Below are positions 27,431 to 36,566 of a DNA stretch of 64,000 nt, one piece after another. Origin of the DNA: Flavobacterium sp. ov086 (GTDB taxonomy: Bacteria; Bacteroidota; Bacteroidia; Flavobacteriales; Flavobacteriaceae); the NCBI RefSeq assembly GCF_900187965.1, contig NZ_FZNL01000016.1, positions 62,001 to 126,000 on the forward strand, in the 5' to 3' direction. The position numbers and the translations under genes are program-made. Below the pieces are notes generated by a model. That model was not told where the DNA came from, ran no database searches, and worked only from the letters and a program-made list of their open reading frames with translations. How positions within the stretch are numbered: the stretch's first letter is position 1; each line of letters starts with the position of its first letter.

Positions 27431-29656
27431 ATGAAAAGAATAACCACATTTACCTTGTTGATGGTATCGTTTTTTGCGGTCGCACAACAAGAAACAATCG
27501 ATCAGAAAGTAAATGCTTTATTGAAGAAAATGACTATTGAAGAAAAAATAGGTCAGCTTAATCAATACACGGGCGATAATTCGGCAACGGGACCAATCAC
27601 CATAAACCCAAACAAACAAGCCGAAATAAAAGCGGGTTTAGTAGGTTCGATGCTTAATATTATCGGAACAAAATATACCAGACAATATCAGGAATTGGCA
27701 ATGCAGTCCCGTTTAAAAATTCCGTTGTTATTTGGTCAGGATGTAATTCATGGATACAAAACAACATTTCCAATCCCATTAGCTGAAGCTGCAAGTTGGG
27801 ATTTGGCAGCAATCGAATTGGCGGCAAGAGTTGCAGCTACAGAAGCATCTGCAAGCGGAATACACTGGACATTTGCACCAATGGTTGATATTGGTCGTGA
27901 TCCGCGTTGGGGAAGAGTAATGGAAGGAGCCGGAGAAGATACGTACTTAGGTTCTAAAATTGCTTATGCGAGAGTAAAAGGATTTCAAGGAAATAAATTG
28001 GGAGATTTAAACTCGGTTATGGCTTGCGTAAAACACTTTGCAGCTTATGGTGCAGGAGTTGGCGGAAGAGATTATAACTCCGTAGATATGAGCGAGCGCA
28101 TGTTGCTTGAGACTTATTTACCTCCTTTTAAAGCAGCTCTTGATGCCGGTGCAGCAACCTTTATGAATTCATTCAATGATTTAAATGGAATTCCTGCAAC
28201 AGCAAATGTACACTTACAACGTGATATCTTAAAAGGAAAATGGAACTTTCAGGGATTCGTAGTTTCTGACTGGGGTTCGATTGGAGAAATGGTAGCACAC
28301 GGTTATTCAAAAGATCTTAAAGCCGCAGCACTTTCTGCGATTACAGCCGGAAGTGATATGGATATGGAAAGTAATGCATACCGTTACAATCTTGCCGAAT
28401 TGGTAAAAGAAGGTAAAGTTTCTATTGATTTGATTGATGATGCTGTAAAACGTATTCTTCGCAAGAAATTTGAATTAGGATTATTTGACGATCCGTACAG
28501 GTATTCAGATGAAAAGCGAGCTGAAAAAGCTTTAAGCAATCCTGAAAATAGAAAAGCAGCACTTGAAGTAGCGCAAAAAAGTATCGTGTTATTGAAGAAT
28601 GACAACCAAACATTACCAATTTCTAAAAGCGTAAAAACAATTGCATTTATTGGACCAATGGTAAAAGAATACAAAGCCAATATGGGCTTTTGGTCAGTAG
28701 AATTACCGGACGTTAATTATGATAAATGGGTAGTTTCGCAATGGGATGGTTTACAAAATAAAGTAGGCAAAAACACTAAATTGCTTTACGCAAAAGGTTG
28801 CGAAGTAGACGGAGATAACAAAGACGGATTTGCCGAAGCAGTTGCAACCGCAAAACAAGCTGATGTTGTTATTTTGAGTATTGGCGAAAGACGCGATATG
28901 AGCGGTGAAGCAAAAAGCCGTAGCAATCTTGGTTTACCGGGCGTTCAGGAAGATTTAGTAAAAGCAATTCAAGCAACAGGAAAACCAGTTGTAGTTTTGA
29001 TAAATGCAGGAAGACCTCTTGTTTTTAACTGGACTGCAGACAATGTTCCGGCAATTGTTTATACTTGGTGGTTAGGAACTGAGGCAGGAAACGCTATTGC
29101 AAATGTTTTATTTGGAGATTATAATCCGTCAGGAAAATTGCCAATGACATTCCCAAGAGAAGTAGGACAAGTGCCTATTTATTACAATCATTTCAGTACA
29201 GGAAGACCTGCGAAAGATGAAAATCAAACCAATTATGTTTCGGCATATATCGATTTAAAAAATTCACCTAAATATCCTTTTGGATACGGATTGAGTTATA
29301 CACAATTCAATTATGCTGATTTGAAATTATCTTCGACTAAAATAAAAAGTAACGAAACCATTAAAGTTTCATTTCAATTATCAAACGTTGGAAAGGTTGC
29401 TGGAGAAGAAGTGGTGCAATTGTACTTGAAAGATAAATTTGGTTCAGTAGTAAGACCGGTTTTAGAATTAAGAGATTTCCAAAAAGTAAAATTAAATGCA
29501 GGAGAATCTAAAACTATCGAATTTACAATCGACAAAGAGAAACTTTCTTTCTATAATGATAAATTAGAATGGACAGCTGAACCGGGGGATTTCGAATTAA
29601 TGATCGGAACTTCGTCAGCAGATATTAAATTAAGATCAAACTTTGAATTACTATAA
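27431..29656 (+). CDS. bglX: GH3 beta-glucosidase
   Basis: This 741-aa enzyme would release glucose from oligosaccharides produced by the GH30 enzymes. I start at the ATG at 27431, which gives a good signal peptide (MKRITTFTLLMVSFFAVAQ); a TTG further upstream overlaps the previous gene. Domains are a GH3 N-terminal barrel (LFGQDVIHGYKTTFPIPLA, GRDPRWGR, KHFAAYG) with nucleophile Asp280 in VVSDWGS, a GH3 C-terminal alpha/beta domain with likely acid/base Glu493 in MSGEAKSR, and a fibronectin III-like domain from about 660. The architecture is that of periplasmic BglX enzymes. It closes the locus and is followed by a strong terminator. Confidence 0.93.
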   Translation: MKRITTFTLLMVSFFAVAQQETIDQKVNALLKKMTIEEKIGQLNQYTGDNSATGPITINPNKQAEIKAGLVGSMLNIIGTKYTRQYQELAMQSRLKIPLLFGQDVIHGYKTTFPIPLAEAASWDLAAIELAARVAATEASASGIHWTFAPMVDIGRDPRWGRVMEGAGEDTYLGSKIAYARVKGFQGNKLGDLNSVMACVKHFAAYGAGVGGRDYNSVDMSERMLLETYLPPFKAALDAGAATFMNSFNDLNGIPATANVHLQRDILKGKWNFQGFVVSDWGSIGEMVAHGYSKDLKAAALSAITAGSDMDMESNAYRYNLAELVKEGKVSIDLIDDAVKRILRKKFELGLFDDPYRYSDEKRAEKALSNPENRKAALEVAQKSIVLLKNDNQTLPISKSVKTIAFIGPMVKEYKANMGFWSVELPDVNYDKWVVSQWDGLQNKVGKNTKLLYAKGCEVDGDNKDGFAEAVATAKQADVVILSIGERRDMSGEAKSRSNLGLPGVQEDLVKAIQATGKPVVVLINAGRPLVFNWTADNVPAIVYTWWLGTEAGNAIANVLFGDYNPSGKLPMTFPREVGQVPIYYNHFSTGRPAKDENQTNYVSAYIDLKNSPKYPFGYGLSYTQFNYADLKLSSTKIKSNETIKVSFQLSNVGKVAGEEVVQLYLKDKFGSVVRPVLELRDFQKVKLNAGESKTIEFTIDKEKLSFYNDKLEWTAEPGDFELMIGTSSADIKLRSNFELL

Positions 29657-29689
29657 AATTACAATCTCCAAAAAACTGTAATTAACCAA

Positions 29690-29719
29690 AAAAGCGGAGT
29701 CGTAAGACTCCGCTTTTTT
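29690..29719 (+). terminator. Terminator of the glucan utilization locus
   Basis: A perfect stem AAAAGCGGAGTC/GACTCCGCTTTT with a short GTAA loop ends in six T residues. It lies 34 bases after the GH3 stop codon and marks the end of the plus-strand cluster. Confidence 0.93.
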
Positions 29720-29786
29720 ATATTAAAGCAAATATGATTTTAAATCTATTTAATTAAACTATGGTGCATAAGTCCCATCGGGTAAT

Positions 29787-29932
29787 GTCATTAAGTTAAG
29801 CTTTTAGAAAATCAAATCCGTTTTTATCTGCGTTTTTACGGAGTAAATCTGTTTTATCCGCGTTAAAATTAGACGCTGATTTTACTGATTCGCTAAAGCG
29901 AAAACACGGATAAAAACGGATTTTTCTAATTA
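29787..29932. repeat. 146-bp dispersed repeat, copy 2 (110-bp core with inverted ends)
   Basis: Partner of 3623-3768 with the same length. Inverted 15-bp ends lie at 29814-29828 and 29909-29923 (110-bp core, as in copy 1), and the central TTCGCTAAAGCGAA hairpin is conserved exactly. Again it lies between convergent genes. No coding capacity. Confidence 0.75.
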
Positions 29933-30009
29933 CTTTCTTGATTACTCCGCTGGAGCTAATTGAACGAATGTATTGTATTGGCTATAAATATTGCGCTCCT
30001 CCGGAGCTT

Positions 30010-32031
30010 TTAATTAAAGTGCTTTTTGAAATTGAATTTCAGTTTATTCAAAATACCTTCTTCAATAATATCAACCCCAATTCCAAAATTACTGTCTGCA
30101 ACTTCGTGGTGTGCAGCTCTGAAATCTTCAAAATCTTTCTCCGGAATTTCTAAATTAATTAAAGGTTTAAAATCAATATTGATAGTTCCTCCGTTTTTGG
30201 TGATTTTTTTACGACTGGTATAATCAAAATACGGATTGTTGATAGTGCTTTCCTGTATTGTAAATTTCTCCGTAACATCTATTTTCTGATCCGTCACAAG
30301 TTGGATTTCAAATCGCTCGCTGTCAAAATTATGCCAGAAAGTAATGTCCTTATGCATAAAATCTCTGGCAGTATTTTTGACAATATTTCCATCAAAATAC
30401 ATTAAAAAACGATTGTTTTTAGCGTCTGTATAATATGGATTTTCAATTGTTGTTTTGTATTCAACTATAAATTCATTCCCCTTTTTATCATCACTTGCGA
30501 TTTCAATTGCAGCATCTTTAAATATATTTCTAAGATCCGTTCCGTTTCTGTCGTTAACATAGTTTAGCGTATGAAAGAAGAAATTATTCCAGCTGTCAAT
30601 GATTTCCCTTTTGTTCGTTTTCTTGAAATATTTACGCATATAATTTGCGCGATTTCCTTTGTATTTCGTTGTTAACTTTAGTTTACCAATATTGTTTTCT
30701 ACAATAAGTTCTGATTTTTCATCAACAGCATAATAAGGAAAACGATGCGGCGGTTTAATTTGTAATTCCAGATTTGGTTTAACCTCCAGATAATGCATAA
30801 AGAAGATAAAACCGCGATTTTCAATAAATCCAAATTCATCACGAAGAGTAGCATCCACAAAATAACTTTCATCTTTGTAATTGATCTTAACAATTACGTG
30901 ATTAAAAGTCAGTAACGATGGCAAATAATATTTCATGTAGAAGTCCGTATTGAAATTGACCAAAATAATTGAAGAGTCAACACCAATATAATCTAAAATT
31001 ACCTTTAACAAAACAGATTTTGCCTTACAATCTCCTTGTTTATTCTCATACGTAATAGACGGTTCCTGCGGTTTATGACCGTTCATCTCATCTGCATTGT
31101 AAATGTAATTGATATGGTTTTGCACATATTCTATCGCAAATTGCAGCTGCTCATCTTTATTGTCAATTTTGTCAAGCTTTTCGATTAAGTCCGGCGCAAA
31201 TTCCTTTAGAGAAGATTTCTCAAAAATAGTATCATAAATTGGAGCAATATAATTTGATAATTCTTTCCAATTATCATCTGTTGCAAAATCAATAAAGGGA
31301 GAAACCTCTCGATTCGAATCTACAAAATTGATAAAGTTGTCTTCTTCGATTAAGTATTCTTCTCCTTTTTTCAAATAGCTGATTTCCGGTTCCAAAACAT
31401 TTCCGTCTTCATCTCTAAAAAAAGTCTTTTTATAGGCAATTGTTCTTTCGCGATCGTTCTTAAAAGTAAACTTATATTTTCCGTAAGCCCAATAACTATC
31501 CGGACCTATCCAAACATATTTAGAGAACTCTTTGCGTAAAAAATCACGATCGGTAAAAACTTTAACTCTGGAATCCTCCATAATCAAAATATCATAAAGA
31601 CGAAGATCTTTTATCGTAATATTGACTTTCTTATTACTGCTAAGAACACCGCCTCCGCTTTGGTTTTCGCTGTCCAGAGTTTTAATTTTAGTGTCTGGAA
31701 TTTTATCTACCAAAACACCATCTCTCAAAACACTGATTCTATGTATAAGATACGTTTCATTTTCTTCCAGAACAACATCTACTACAGATGCTCTTTCTAA
31801 ATTCGCAGGTTCATTTAGCGTATAAGCAAGACAAGCATATTCACTATTTTCAGTGTCACTTGTATAATATATTTTATCTAAAAAATAACAATAATCACGT
31901 CCCTCATCAGCTTGTTTTTGAGAGAATTCAGATTCTTTGATATATTCAATAAGTTGAGCATCATTAATATTGCTTGCCCAATGTTCCGGTTTTTGAATTT
32001 TATAATTTTCTGATTGAAGAGTTTGTTCCAT
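30010..32031 (-). CDS. DUF3857/transglutaminase-like protein
   Basis: The 673-aa product has an N-terminal DUF3857-like region (ENETYLIHRISVLRDGVLVDKIPDTKIKTL) and a central transglutaminase-like core with an apparent Cys-His-Asp triad: GDCKAKSVLLK, FNHVIVKI and YFVDATLRDE. The C-terminal half is beta-rich. No signal peptide or membrane helix is seen, unlike many DUF3857 proteins, which are usually exported, so it may be cytoplasmic. Substrate and role are unknown. It appears monocistronic, with nothing recognisable in the 296 bases upstream before the next gene. Confidence 0.8.
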   Translation of the reverse strand: MEQTLQSENYKIQKPEHWASNINDAQLIEYIKESEFSQKQADEGRDYCYFLDKIYYTSDTENSEYACLAYTLNEPANLERASVVDVVLEENETYLIHRISVLRDGVLVDKIPDTKIKTLDSENQSGGGVLSSNKKVNITIKDLRLYDILIMEDSRVKVFTDRDFLRKEFSKYVWIGPDSYWAYGKYKFTFKNDRERTIAYKKTFFRDEDGNVLEPEISYLKKGEEYLIEEDNFINFVDSNREVSPFIDFATDDNWKELSNYIAPIYDTIFEKSSLKEFAPDLIEKLDKIDNKDEQLQFAIEYVQNHINYIYNADEMNGHKPQEPSITYENKQGDCKAKSVLLKVILDYIGVDSSIILVNFNTDFYMKYYLPSLLTFNHVIVKINYKDESYFVDATLRDEFGFIENRGFIFFMHYLEVKPNLELQIKPPHRFPYYAVDEKSELIVENNIGKLKLTTKYKGNRANYMRKYFKKTNKREIIDSWNNFFFHTLNYVNDRNGTDLRNIFKDAAIEIASDDKKGNEFIVEYKTTIENPYYTDAKNNRFLMYFDGNIVKNTARDFMHKDITFWHNFDSERFEIQLVTDQKIDVTEKFTIQESTINNPYFDYTSRKKITKNGGTINIDFKPLINLEIPEKDFEDFRAAHHEVADSNFGIGVDIIEEGILNKLKFNFKKHFN

Positions 32032-32327
32032 AGTAAGGCTTTTAATTGAAGTAGGTAAAATCTTTCGTATAAAACAAAAATATAGAATTTTGACAATATC
32101 TAATAATGGCAGATTGATTATTGAGATAAGTTCGGTTTTCTTACAATAAAGATTTTATTATCTGATTATATAGAAGTTTAATCTTAGATAATTTAATGAA
32201 ATTCTGAAAGAATTGAGAAAGTTGTAAAAGGCAATAGTAGTAAAAACGCCAATAACTACGCAAAAGAGATTACAATTTGCAGAAAATAAAAGAGATTAAA
32301 ACGTAGCAGCAAGATGTAAAATCAGAA

Positions 32328-32585
32328 TTATTTTAAAACCGTATTTATAAAATCCATAGCGCCAATCCCTTTATAAGATGCATATAAGGCCTTGTCAAAA
32401 GCTTCTCGTTTTGCTTTTTTATCCTTCGCTTCAGTTTCAACAATCATCTGATTGAAAATTCTCTCCTGTTCTTCGCTATATTTTATAGAAGCCTCCAGAA
32501 GATCATTTTTGGATACTAATCCAAAAGAAGAATATAATTTTTTCATAAACTTCTTGTTCAGTTGTTCTAGGTTTGGAATGCTCAT
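32328..32585 (-). CDS. Small helical protein of unknown function
   Basis: This 85-aa protein (MSIPNLEQLNKKFMKKL...) is charged and predicted helical, without signal peptide, cysteine motif or membrane segment. I do not recognise a family. It reads as a normal coding frame with flavobacterial codon use and a clean ATG. It stands alone between the DUF3857 gene and the divergent NUDIX-type regulator. Confidence 0.6.
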   Translation of the reverse strand: MSIPNLEQLNKKFMKKLYSSFGLVSKNDLLEASIKYSEEQERIFNQMIVETEAKDKKAKREAFDKALYASYKGIGAMDFINTVLK

Positions 32586-32937
32586 ATTTAAACCAATTTA
32601 TATTATCTATATAAGAGACATAGTGTTTTAACTTATGTTACAGAATTGTAGTGTTAATAACAATCAATTATATATTTTCCCTTGTAATTACTTTTTTTAA
32701 TGCCATTTTGTTGCAAAAACAACAAGCTAAGTGTCTAATGTGTTATTATGACGCAATGTACTTATTTTTTCAATTTGTTTTTTATTTTTAAGTAAAAATT
32801 GTGATTTTAACACTTGTATTTGGAGTGATTCGACACAATAATTTGGTGGGAATTTCGAAAAAACGCCCCGGTTTTATAAAAATGAATTAAATTGCAGTAC
32901 CAATCAAAACTGGAAAGTTGTATTTAATAAAAAGTAG
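32586..32937. other. Divergent intergenic region before the NUDIX-type regulator
   Basis: These 352 bases between divergent genes are AT-rich and should contain promoters for both. I found no exact TAnnTTTG box with a well-spaced -33 element and no clear operator palindrome or gene. Confidence 0.4.
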
Positions 32938-33693
32938 ATGTTAAAAGACATTGTAGAAAATAATCAAAATTACCAACCTGGACTTTCAATAGATTGTGTA
33001 ATTTTTGGTTTCCACGACAATCAGCTTAAGGTTTTATTGATTAAGATTCCGCACAGTCAAAAGTGGTCTTTACCCGGTGGATTTATTCCGATTAATCAGG
33101 ATATTGATACAGCGGCAGTAACTGTTTTGAACAGCAGAACAGGAGTAGAGGGAATTTTTCTGAGACAATTTGCAACCTTCGGAAAAATAAAACGAAACGA
33201 CCAGCATTTTGGGAAAGAAGTTTTAGAATACTTAAAAATTGAAGAAGAAAAAGGAAAATGGCTCACACAGCGTTTTGTAACAATTGGATATTATGCTCTG
33301 GTCGATTTTTTTAAAACGATTCCAAAATCTGTAAATAAAGAAGAAGTAATAGAATGGATTGATCATAAAGAAGTTCCGGAACTTATTTTAGATCACAAAG
33401 AAATTCTGGATAAAGCTTTAGATACACTTAGGATTGAATTGAATTTAATGCCAATTGGATATAATTTATTGCCAGAGAAATTTACAATGCCCGAACTTCA
33501 GAAATTGTATGAAACCATTTTGGATAAAAAGCTGGACAGAAGAAATTTTCTCCGAAAAATAACCAACATCGGAATCCTGACAAAACTCGACGAAAAGAAA
33601 AGCAATGTCGCACACAAAGCGCCAAATTTATATTCGTTTGATAAAGATAAATACGAAGAAGTCCTCAAAAACGGACTAAATCAAGGCTGGTAA
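32938..33693 (+). CDS. NUDIX-derived transcriptional regulator (NrtR/AraR-like)
   Basis: This 251-aa protein has a NUDIX fold at about 15-145 (SIDCVIFGFHDNQLKVLLIKI, WSLPGGFI) and a C-terminal winged-helix domain at about 160-245 (KFTMPELQKLYETIL, RRNFLRKITNIGILTKL). The NUDIX box is degenerate: after GGFI, the segment DIDTAAVTVLNSRTGV lacks the REUxEE glutamates needed for hydrolysis. This pattern is known from NUDIX-related regulators that bind sugar or ADP-ribose ligands instead of cleaving them. Targets cannot be read from the neighbours, which are not sugar genes. It is followed 31 bases later by a MmcQ/YjbR gene. Confidence 0.85.
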   Translation: MLKDIVENNQNYQPGLSIDCVIFGFHDNQLKVLLIKIPHSQKWSLPGGFIPINQDIDTAAVTVLNSRTGVEGIFLRQFATFGKIKRNDQHFGKEVLEYLKIEEEKGKWLTQRFVTIGYYALVDFFKTIPKSVNKEEVIEWIDHKEVPELILDHKEILDKALDTLRIELNLMPIGYNLLPEKFTMPELQKLYETILDKKLDRRNFLRKITNIGILTKLDEKKSNVAHKAPNLYSFDKDKYEEVLKNGLNQGW

Positions 33694-33724
33694 GAATTAA
33701 AGTTTAATTTTGAAATTAGCGATT

Positions 33725-34045
33725 ATGGTTTCAATAGAAAAATTCAGAACTTTGGCATTGTCCTATCCAAATGCAACTGAAGAACCACACTTTGAGAAAA
33801 CATCTTTTAGAATCAATAAAAAAATATTCGCGAGTTTTGATGAAAAGAACAATCAGGCAGTTTTGAAATTAAATGAAATCGATCAATCTGTTTTTTCCGC
33901 TTCAAGCGAAATGATTTTTTATCCAGTGCCTAATAAATGGGGAAAACAAGGCTGGACAATTGTTGAACTTTCAAAAGTAAGACCCGAAATGTTTGAAGAT
34001 GCATTGATACGTTCGTACGAAAATGTAATATCAAAAAAGAAGTAA
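33725..34045 (+). CDS. MmcQ/YjbR family protein
   Basis: This 106-aa protein has the CyaY-like fold of the MmcQ/YjbR family: LALSYPNATEEPHFEKTSFRI, IFASFDEKNNQAVLKL, and NKWGKQGWTIVELSKV. Members have been described as possible DNA-binding proteins, but no firm function is known. The ATG at 33725 is used; an upstream TTG at 33710 would only add five residues. It is probably co-transcribed with the preceding regulator. Confidence 0.82.
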   Translation: MVSIEKFRTLALSYPNATEEPHFEKTSFRINKKIFASFDEKNNQAVLKLNEIDQSVFSASSEMIFYPVPNKWGKQGWTIVELSKVRPEMFEDALIRSYENVISKKK

Positions 34046-34055
34046 TTTATATTTT

Positions 34056-34116
34056 ACCATTAAGAGATTAAGAAAAATTAAGTATTAAGCTTAATGAAAC
34101 TTAATCTCTTAATGGT
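34056..34116. terminator. Bidirectional terminator-like inverted repeat
   Basis: Perfect 17-bp arms, ACCATTAAGAGATTAAG (34056-34072) and its complement (34100-34116), enclose a loop that itself holds the palindrome TTAAGCTTAA. It lies between the convergent MmcQ and alkB genes and could end both transcripts, although the T-runs are short. Confidence 0.7.
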
Positions 34117-34136
34117 TTAAAATTTTATGTTTATTG

Positions 34137-34745
34137 TTATTCAACGATAGTTCTAAAAGTCAAATTTACCCGAGGTTTTGAGGTCATTTTTGTTGGTGGT
34201 AAACGGTGTAACCAATATGTTTGCGTAGTATCTTTCATGACCAATAAACTACCATGTTCCAGAATTAAAGAAACAGTTTCTTTGGTTTCTTTATGTTTGA
34301 AAGCAAACTTTCGTTCAGCGCCAAAACTTACCGAACCAATTGCTCCATTCTTTTTTAGATCCTTTTCGGCATCGCTGTGCCAAGCCATTCCTTCATCGCC
34401 GGAATGATATAAATTGAGCAAACAAGAATTGAATGTTTCTCCTGTTTCTTGTTCTATAACAGCTTTTAATTCGAGTAATTCCTTTGTCCACGGAAGCGCT
34501 TTTTTGGTAGTATTCGAGTATGTATATTCAAAACCCGAATCACCGTACCAAGCGACTTTTCGTTTGGTCAAAATTAATTTCCCGAAGATTATAGCTTCAT
34601 CATTTTTCCATTCAATGGTATTTAAAAGTACATCTAGATAACGATTAGATTCTTCTCTTGAAAATAGTTTACCATAATAATTTACAGTTCCGTCTTTCGG
34701 AAGTAAATTGGTCGTTTCGTCTGTATGCGGATTAAATAAGTCCAT
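34137..34745 (-). CDS. alkB: AlkB-like 2OG-Fe(II) DNA dealkylation dioxygenase
   Basis: This 202-aa protein oxidatively removes alkyl groups from bases such as 1-methyladenine and 3-methylcytosine. Iron ligands are His123 and Asp125 (WHSDAEKDL) and His180 (YWLHRLPPT). The 2-oxoglutarate-binding arginines are in PRVNLTFR (192 and 198). The substrate-lid region YGDSGFEYTYSN is typical of the ALKBH2/3-like bacterial group. The start overlaps the end of the upstream Ada-like gene by 14 bases, indicating translational coupling. It is the last gene of an alkylation-repair operon that begins with the Ada-type regulator/methyltransferase at 37418. Confidence 0.93.
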   Translation of the reverse strand: MDLFNPHTDETTNLLPKDGTVNYYGKLFSREESNRYLDVLLNTIEWKNDEAIIFGKLILTKRKVAWYGDSGFEYTYSNTTKKALPWTKELLELKAVIEQETGETFNSCLLNLYHSGDEGMAWHSDAEKDLKKNGAIGSVSFGAERKFAFKHKETKETVSLILEHGSLLVMKDTTQTYWLHRLPPTKMTSKPRVNLTFRTIVE

Positions 34746-34977
34746 TTTTCCATTTTTGATATTTGGTTTTCATACAATGCCCGCAAGGTCTGAAACCGTT
34801 TTGTCTGGCTTCACTTTCAGACAAAAAGAAAGCCCGATTTTCTCGTTTCATTCTTTTTCCTGAAGAACATTTTAAAGTTCCGTAGATTTTTAATTTTTGG
34901 TTTCCACCAAAGCAAATTTCCGCATTTTTAATTTTATTTCGGAGATCTGAATCTGAAATTTTGTTGTGTTGAATCAT
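34732..34977 (-). CDS. Stand-alone Ada-type metal-binding domain protein
   Basis: This 81-aa protein resembles the N-terminal zinc domain of Ada (KIYGTLKCSSGKRMKRENRAFF, then GFRPCGHC). Ada holds zinc with four cysteines, one of which accepts methyl groups from phosphotriesters. Here only Cys37, Cys65 and Cys68 align; one cysteine of the CX3C pair is missing, though Cys22 might replace it. The domain is separate from the AraC-MGMT protein three genes upstream, so the usual Ada architecture is split. Whether it can accept methyl groups is unknown. Confidence 0.82.
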   Translation of the reverse strand: MIQHNKISDSDLRNKIKNAEICFGGNQKLKIYGTLKCSSGKRMKRENRAFFLSESEARQNGFRPCGHCMKTKYQKWKNGLI

Positions 34978-34994
34978 TTCTTTTTTTAAGGTTT

Positions 34995-35042
34995 AAAGGT
35001 GCAGAGGTTCAAAGGTTTACAGCTTTGTGTCTCTGCACCTTT
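34995..35042 (-). repeat. Hairpin of the AAAGGTGCAGAG repeat
   Basis: AAAGGTGCAGAG (34995-35006) pairs with CTCTGCACCTTT (35031-35042) inside the alkylation-repair operon. The GAGGTTCAAAGGT portion recurs in the first codons of the TonB receptor gene near 49.83 kb. It is probably a dispersed repeat, possibly attenuating transcription inside the operon. Confidence 0.6.
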
Positions 35043-35055
35043 GAGCCTTTGTCCC

Positions 35056-35769
35056 TTAAGATAACGCATCATGAAAAATAATCCCTAATGTATGTCGTTC
35101 ACCAGAATGAATCTCGCTAACGCCATGTTTCATATTCACACGATAATACCCTTTTGTGCCTTTTACAGGTCTGAAATTTGTGGTAAAAATCAATATATCA
35201 CCTTTTTTAGGTTTCAGTACAATTGCCTTTGATTGTGCTCTGGGAGTTTGCTGCGTTAGAACAAATTCGCCGCCTGTAAAATCTTTGTCGGGTTCGTTCA
35301 GAAAAAGGACTATCTGAATAGGAAAATAAATATCTCCGTATAAATCCTGATGCAAAGTATTAAAACCACTTTTACCATATTTTAAAATTAAAACAGTTGC
35401 TTTTAATTGATTATTGGCGTGACATTCTTCTAACAGTTTTTCGTGGGTTTCAGGAAAAACAGTATTAATATTTAATGCTTTCATCCAGGCGTTTGCAATT
35501 GGCGCCAGTTTTGGATAAATAGCCGAACGAAGATTTTGAATTAAATCAGGCAGCGGATAATTAAAATATTTGTATTCGCCTAAACCAAAACGATAGCGCT
35601 CCATTACAACTGTTTTTCGATATAAATTTGGATTATCATAATCAAATTTTAAATCTTCGCATTGTTCGTTATTAAGCACATTTGGAATGATTGCAAATCC
35701 ATTTTCGTGCATAGATTCGGTGATGCTGTCCCAATTAAGAGAAGCAATTTTTGATGGTATATTTTGCAT
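35056..35769 (-). CDS. 2OG-Fe(II) oxygenase
   Basis: This 237-aa enzyme is of the prolyl-hydroxylase-like type. Iron ligands His140 and Asp142 are in NTLHQDLYGD; a distal histidine (His215 or His221) and a 2OG arginine (Arg225) lie in MKHGVSEIHSGERHTLG. The sequence GGEFVLTQQTPRAQS and KKGDILIFTT are typical of this family. Its position 2 bases after the alpha/beta hydrolase and upstream of alkB suggests a part in the response to alkylation, perhaps on a different substrate, but this is inference. Confidence 0.85.
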   Translation of the reverse strand: MQNIPSKIASLNWDSITESMHENGFAIIPNVLNNEQCEDLKFDYDNPNLYRKTVVMERYRFGLGEYKYFNYPLPDLIQNLRSAIYPKLAPIANAWMKALNINTVFPETHEKLLEECHANNQLKATVLILKYGKSGFNTLHQDLYGDIYFPIQIVLFLNEPDKDFTGGEFVLTQQTPRAQSKAIVLKPKKGDILIFTTNFRPVKGTKGYYRVNMKHGVSEIHSGERHTLGIIFHDALS

Positions 35770-35771
35770 TT

Positions 35772-36494
35772 TTATGACGTTGCTATTTCGCAGAAAATTG
35801 AAGATAATTCTTCGGGTTTACTAAAAAAAGGAGAGTGACTGGTTTGCATTTGATATACTTTTTGACAAATTGTTTCAGCATACATTTTTCTTTGAATAAA
35901 GGGAGTTACTGCCTTGTCTTCAGTACATTCGATATAAAACCGGGGAACACTTCCATATTTTTCTTCTGATAGTTCTAAAGGTGTAATACCAGATTCTACA
36001 GATTCATGGCTTAATAATAACTTTGCCAGTTCCGTAATTGTTTCGTCACAATCATGGTAAAGGCCTTCTTTGTAAATTTCGGGCTGTAAAGTATGAGCAT
36101 TCAGTTCTGGATATCTTGTTACATAAGGTTTTAAAACACCATTAACGTCTTGAGCAGAATATTCGCTTTGAGTTTTACCATTGGGAATTAGATAAGCGGC
36201 TAAATAAATCAATTTTTCGATTTTTGCTGACCGATATTCTGCCGCCTGCGAAATCATAATATCATTTTTGCTATGACCAACAAGTATAATTTTAGGGTCT
36301 AAACTGTCGATTAATTTGCAAATTGATTCTACAGATTTTTGAAATGTTACCTCACTAATTGGAGTTTTGTCTCTTCCCATTCCCGGCAAATCAACAGCAA
36401 TTGCTTTATGGCCTTTGCTTTCTAAAATTGGAATTACTTTATGCCAATTCCATGCACTATGCCACGAACCGTGAATTAAAATAAATGTTTTCAT
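35772..36494 (-). CDS. Alpha/beta hydrolase
   Basis: This 240-aa cytoplasmic protein of the esterase type has HGSWHSAWNW (oxyanion region) and the nucleophile elbow GHSKN with Ser75. The usual GxSxG is broken at the last glycine (Asn77). Later acid and histidine residues are in IECTEDKAVTP and MQTSHSPFF. It sits between the Ada-like gene and the 2OG oxygenase, with 2 bases to the latter, so it is translated from the same operon. Its substrate is not evident; it may detoxify an ester or alkylating compound. Confidence 0.82.
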   Translation of the reverse strand: MKTFILIHGSWHSAWNWHKVIPILESKGHKAIAVDLPGMGRDKTPISEVTFQKSVESICKLIDSLDPKIILVGHSKNDIMISQAAEYRSAKIEKLIYLAAYLIPNGKTQSEYSAQDVNGVLKPYVTRYPELNAHTLQPEIYKEGLYHDCDETITELAKLLLSHESVESGITPLELSEEKYGSVPRFYIECTEDKAVTPFIQRKMYAETICQKVYQMQTSHSPFFSKPEELSSIFCEIATS

Positions 36495-36566
36495 GTCTTA
36501 AATAGTTAAAATTATAAGACAAAATTACTTTTGAAGGCAGCAAAATAAAATCCGTTTCTTGCTCAA

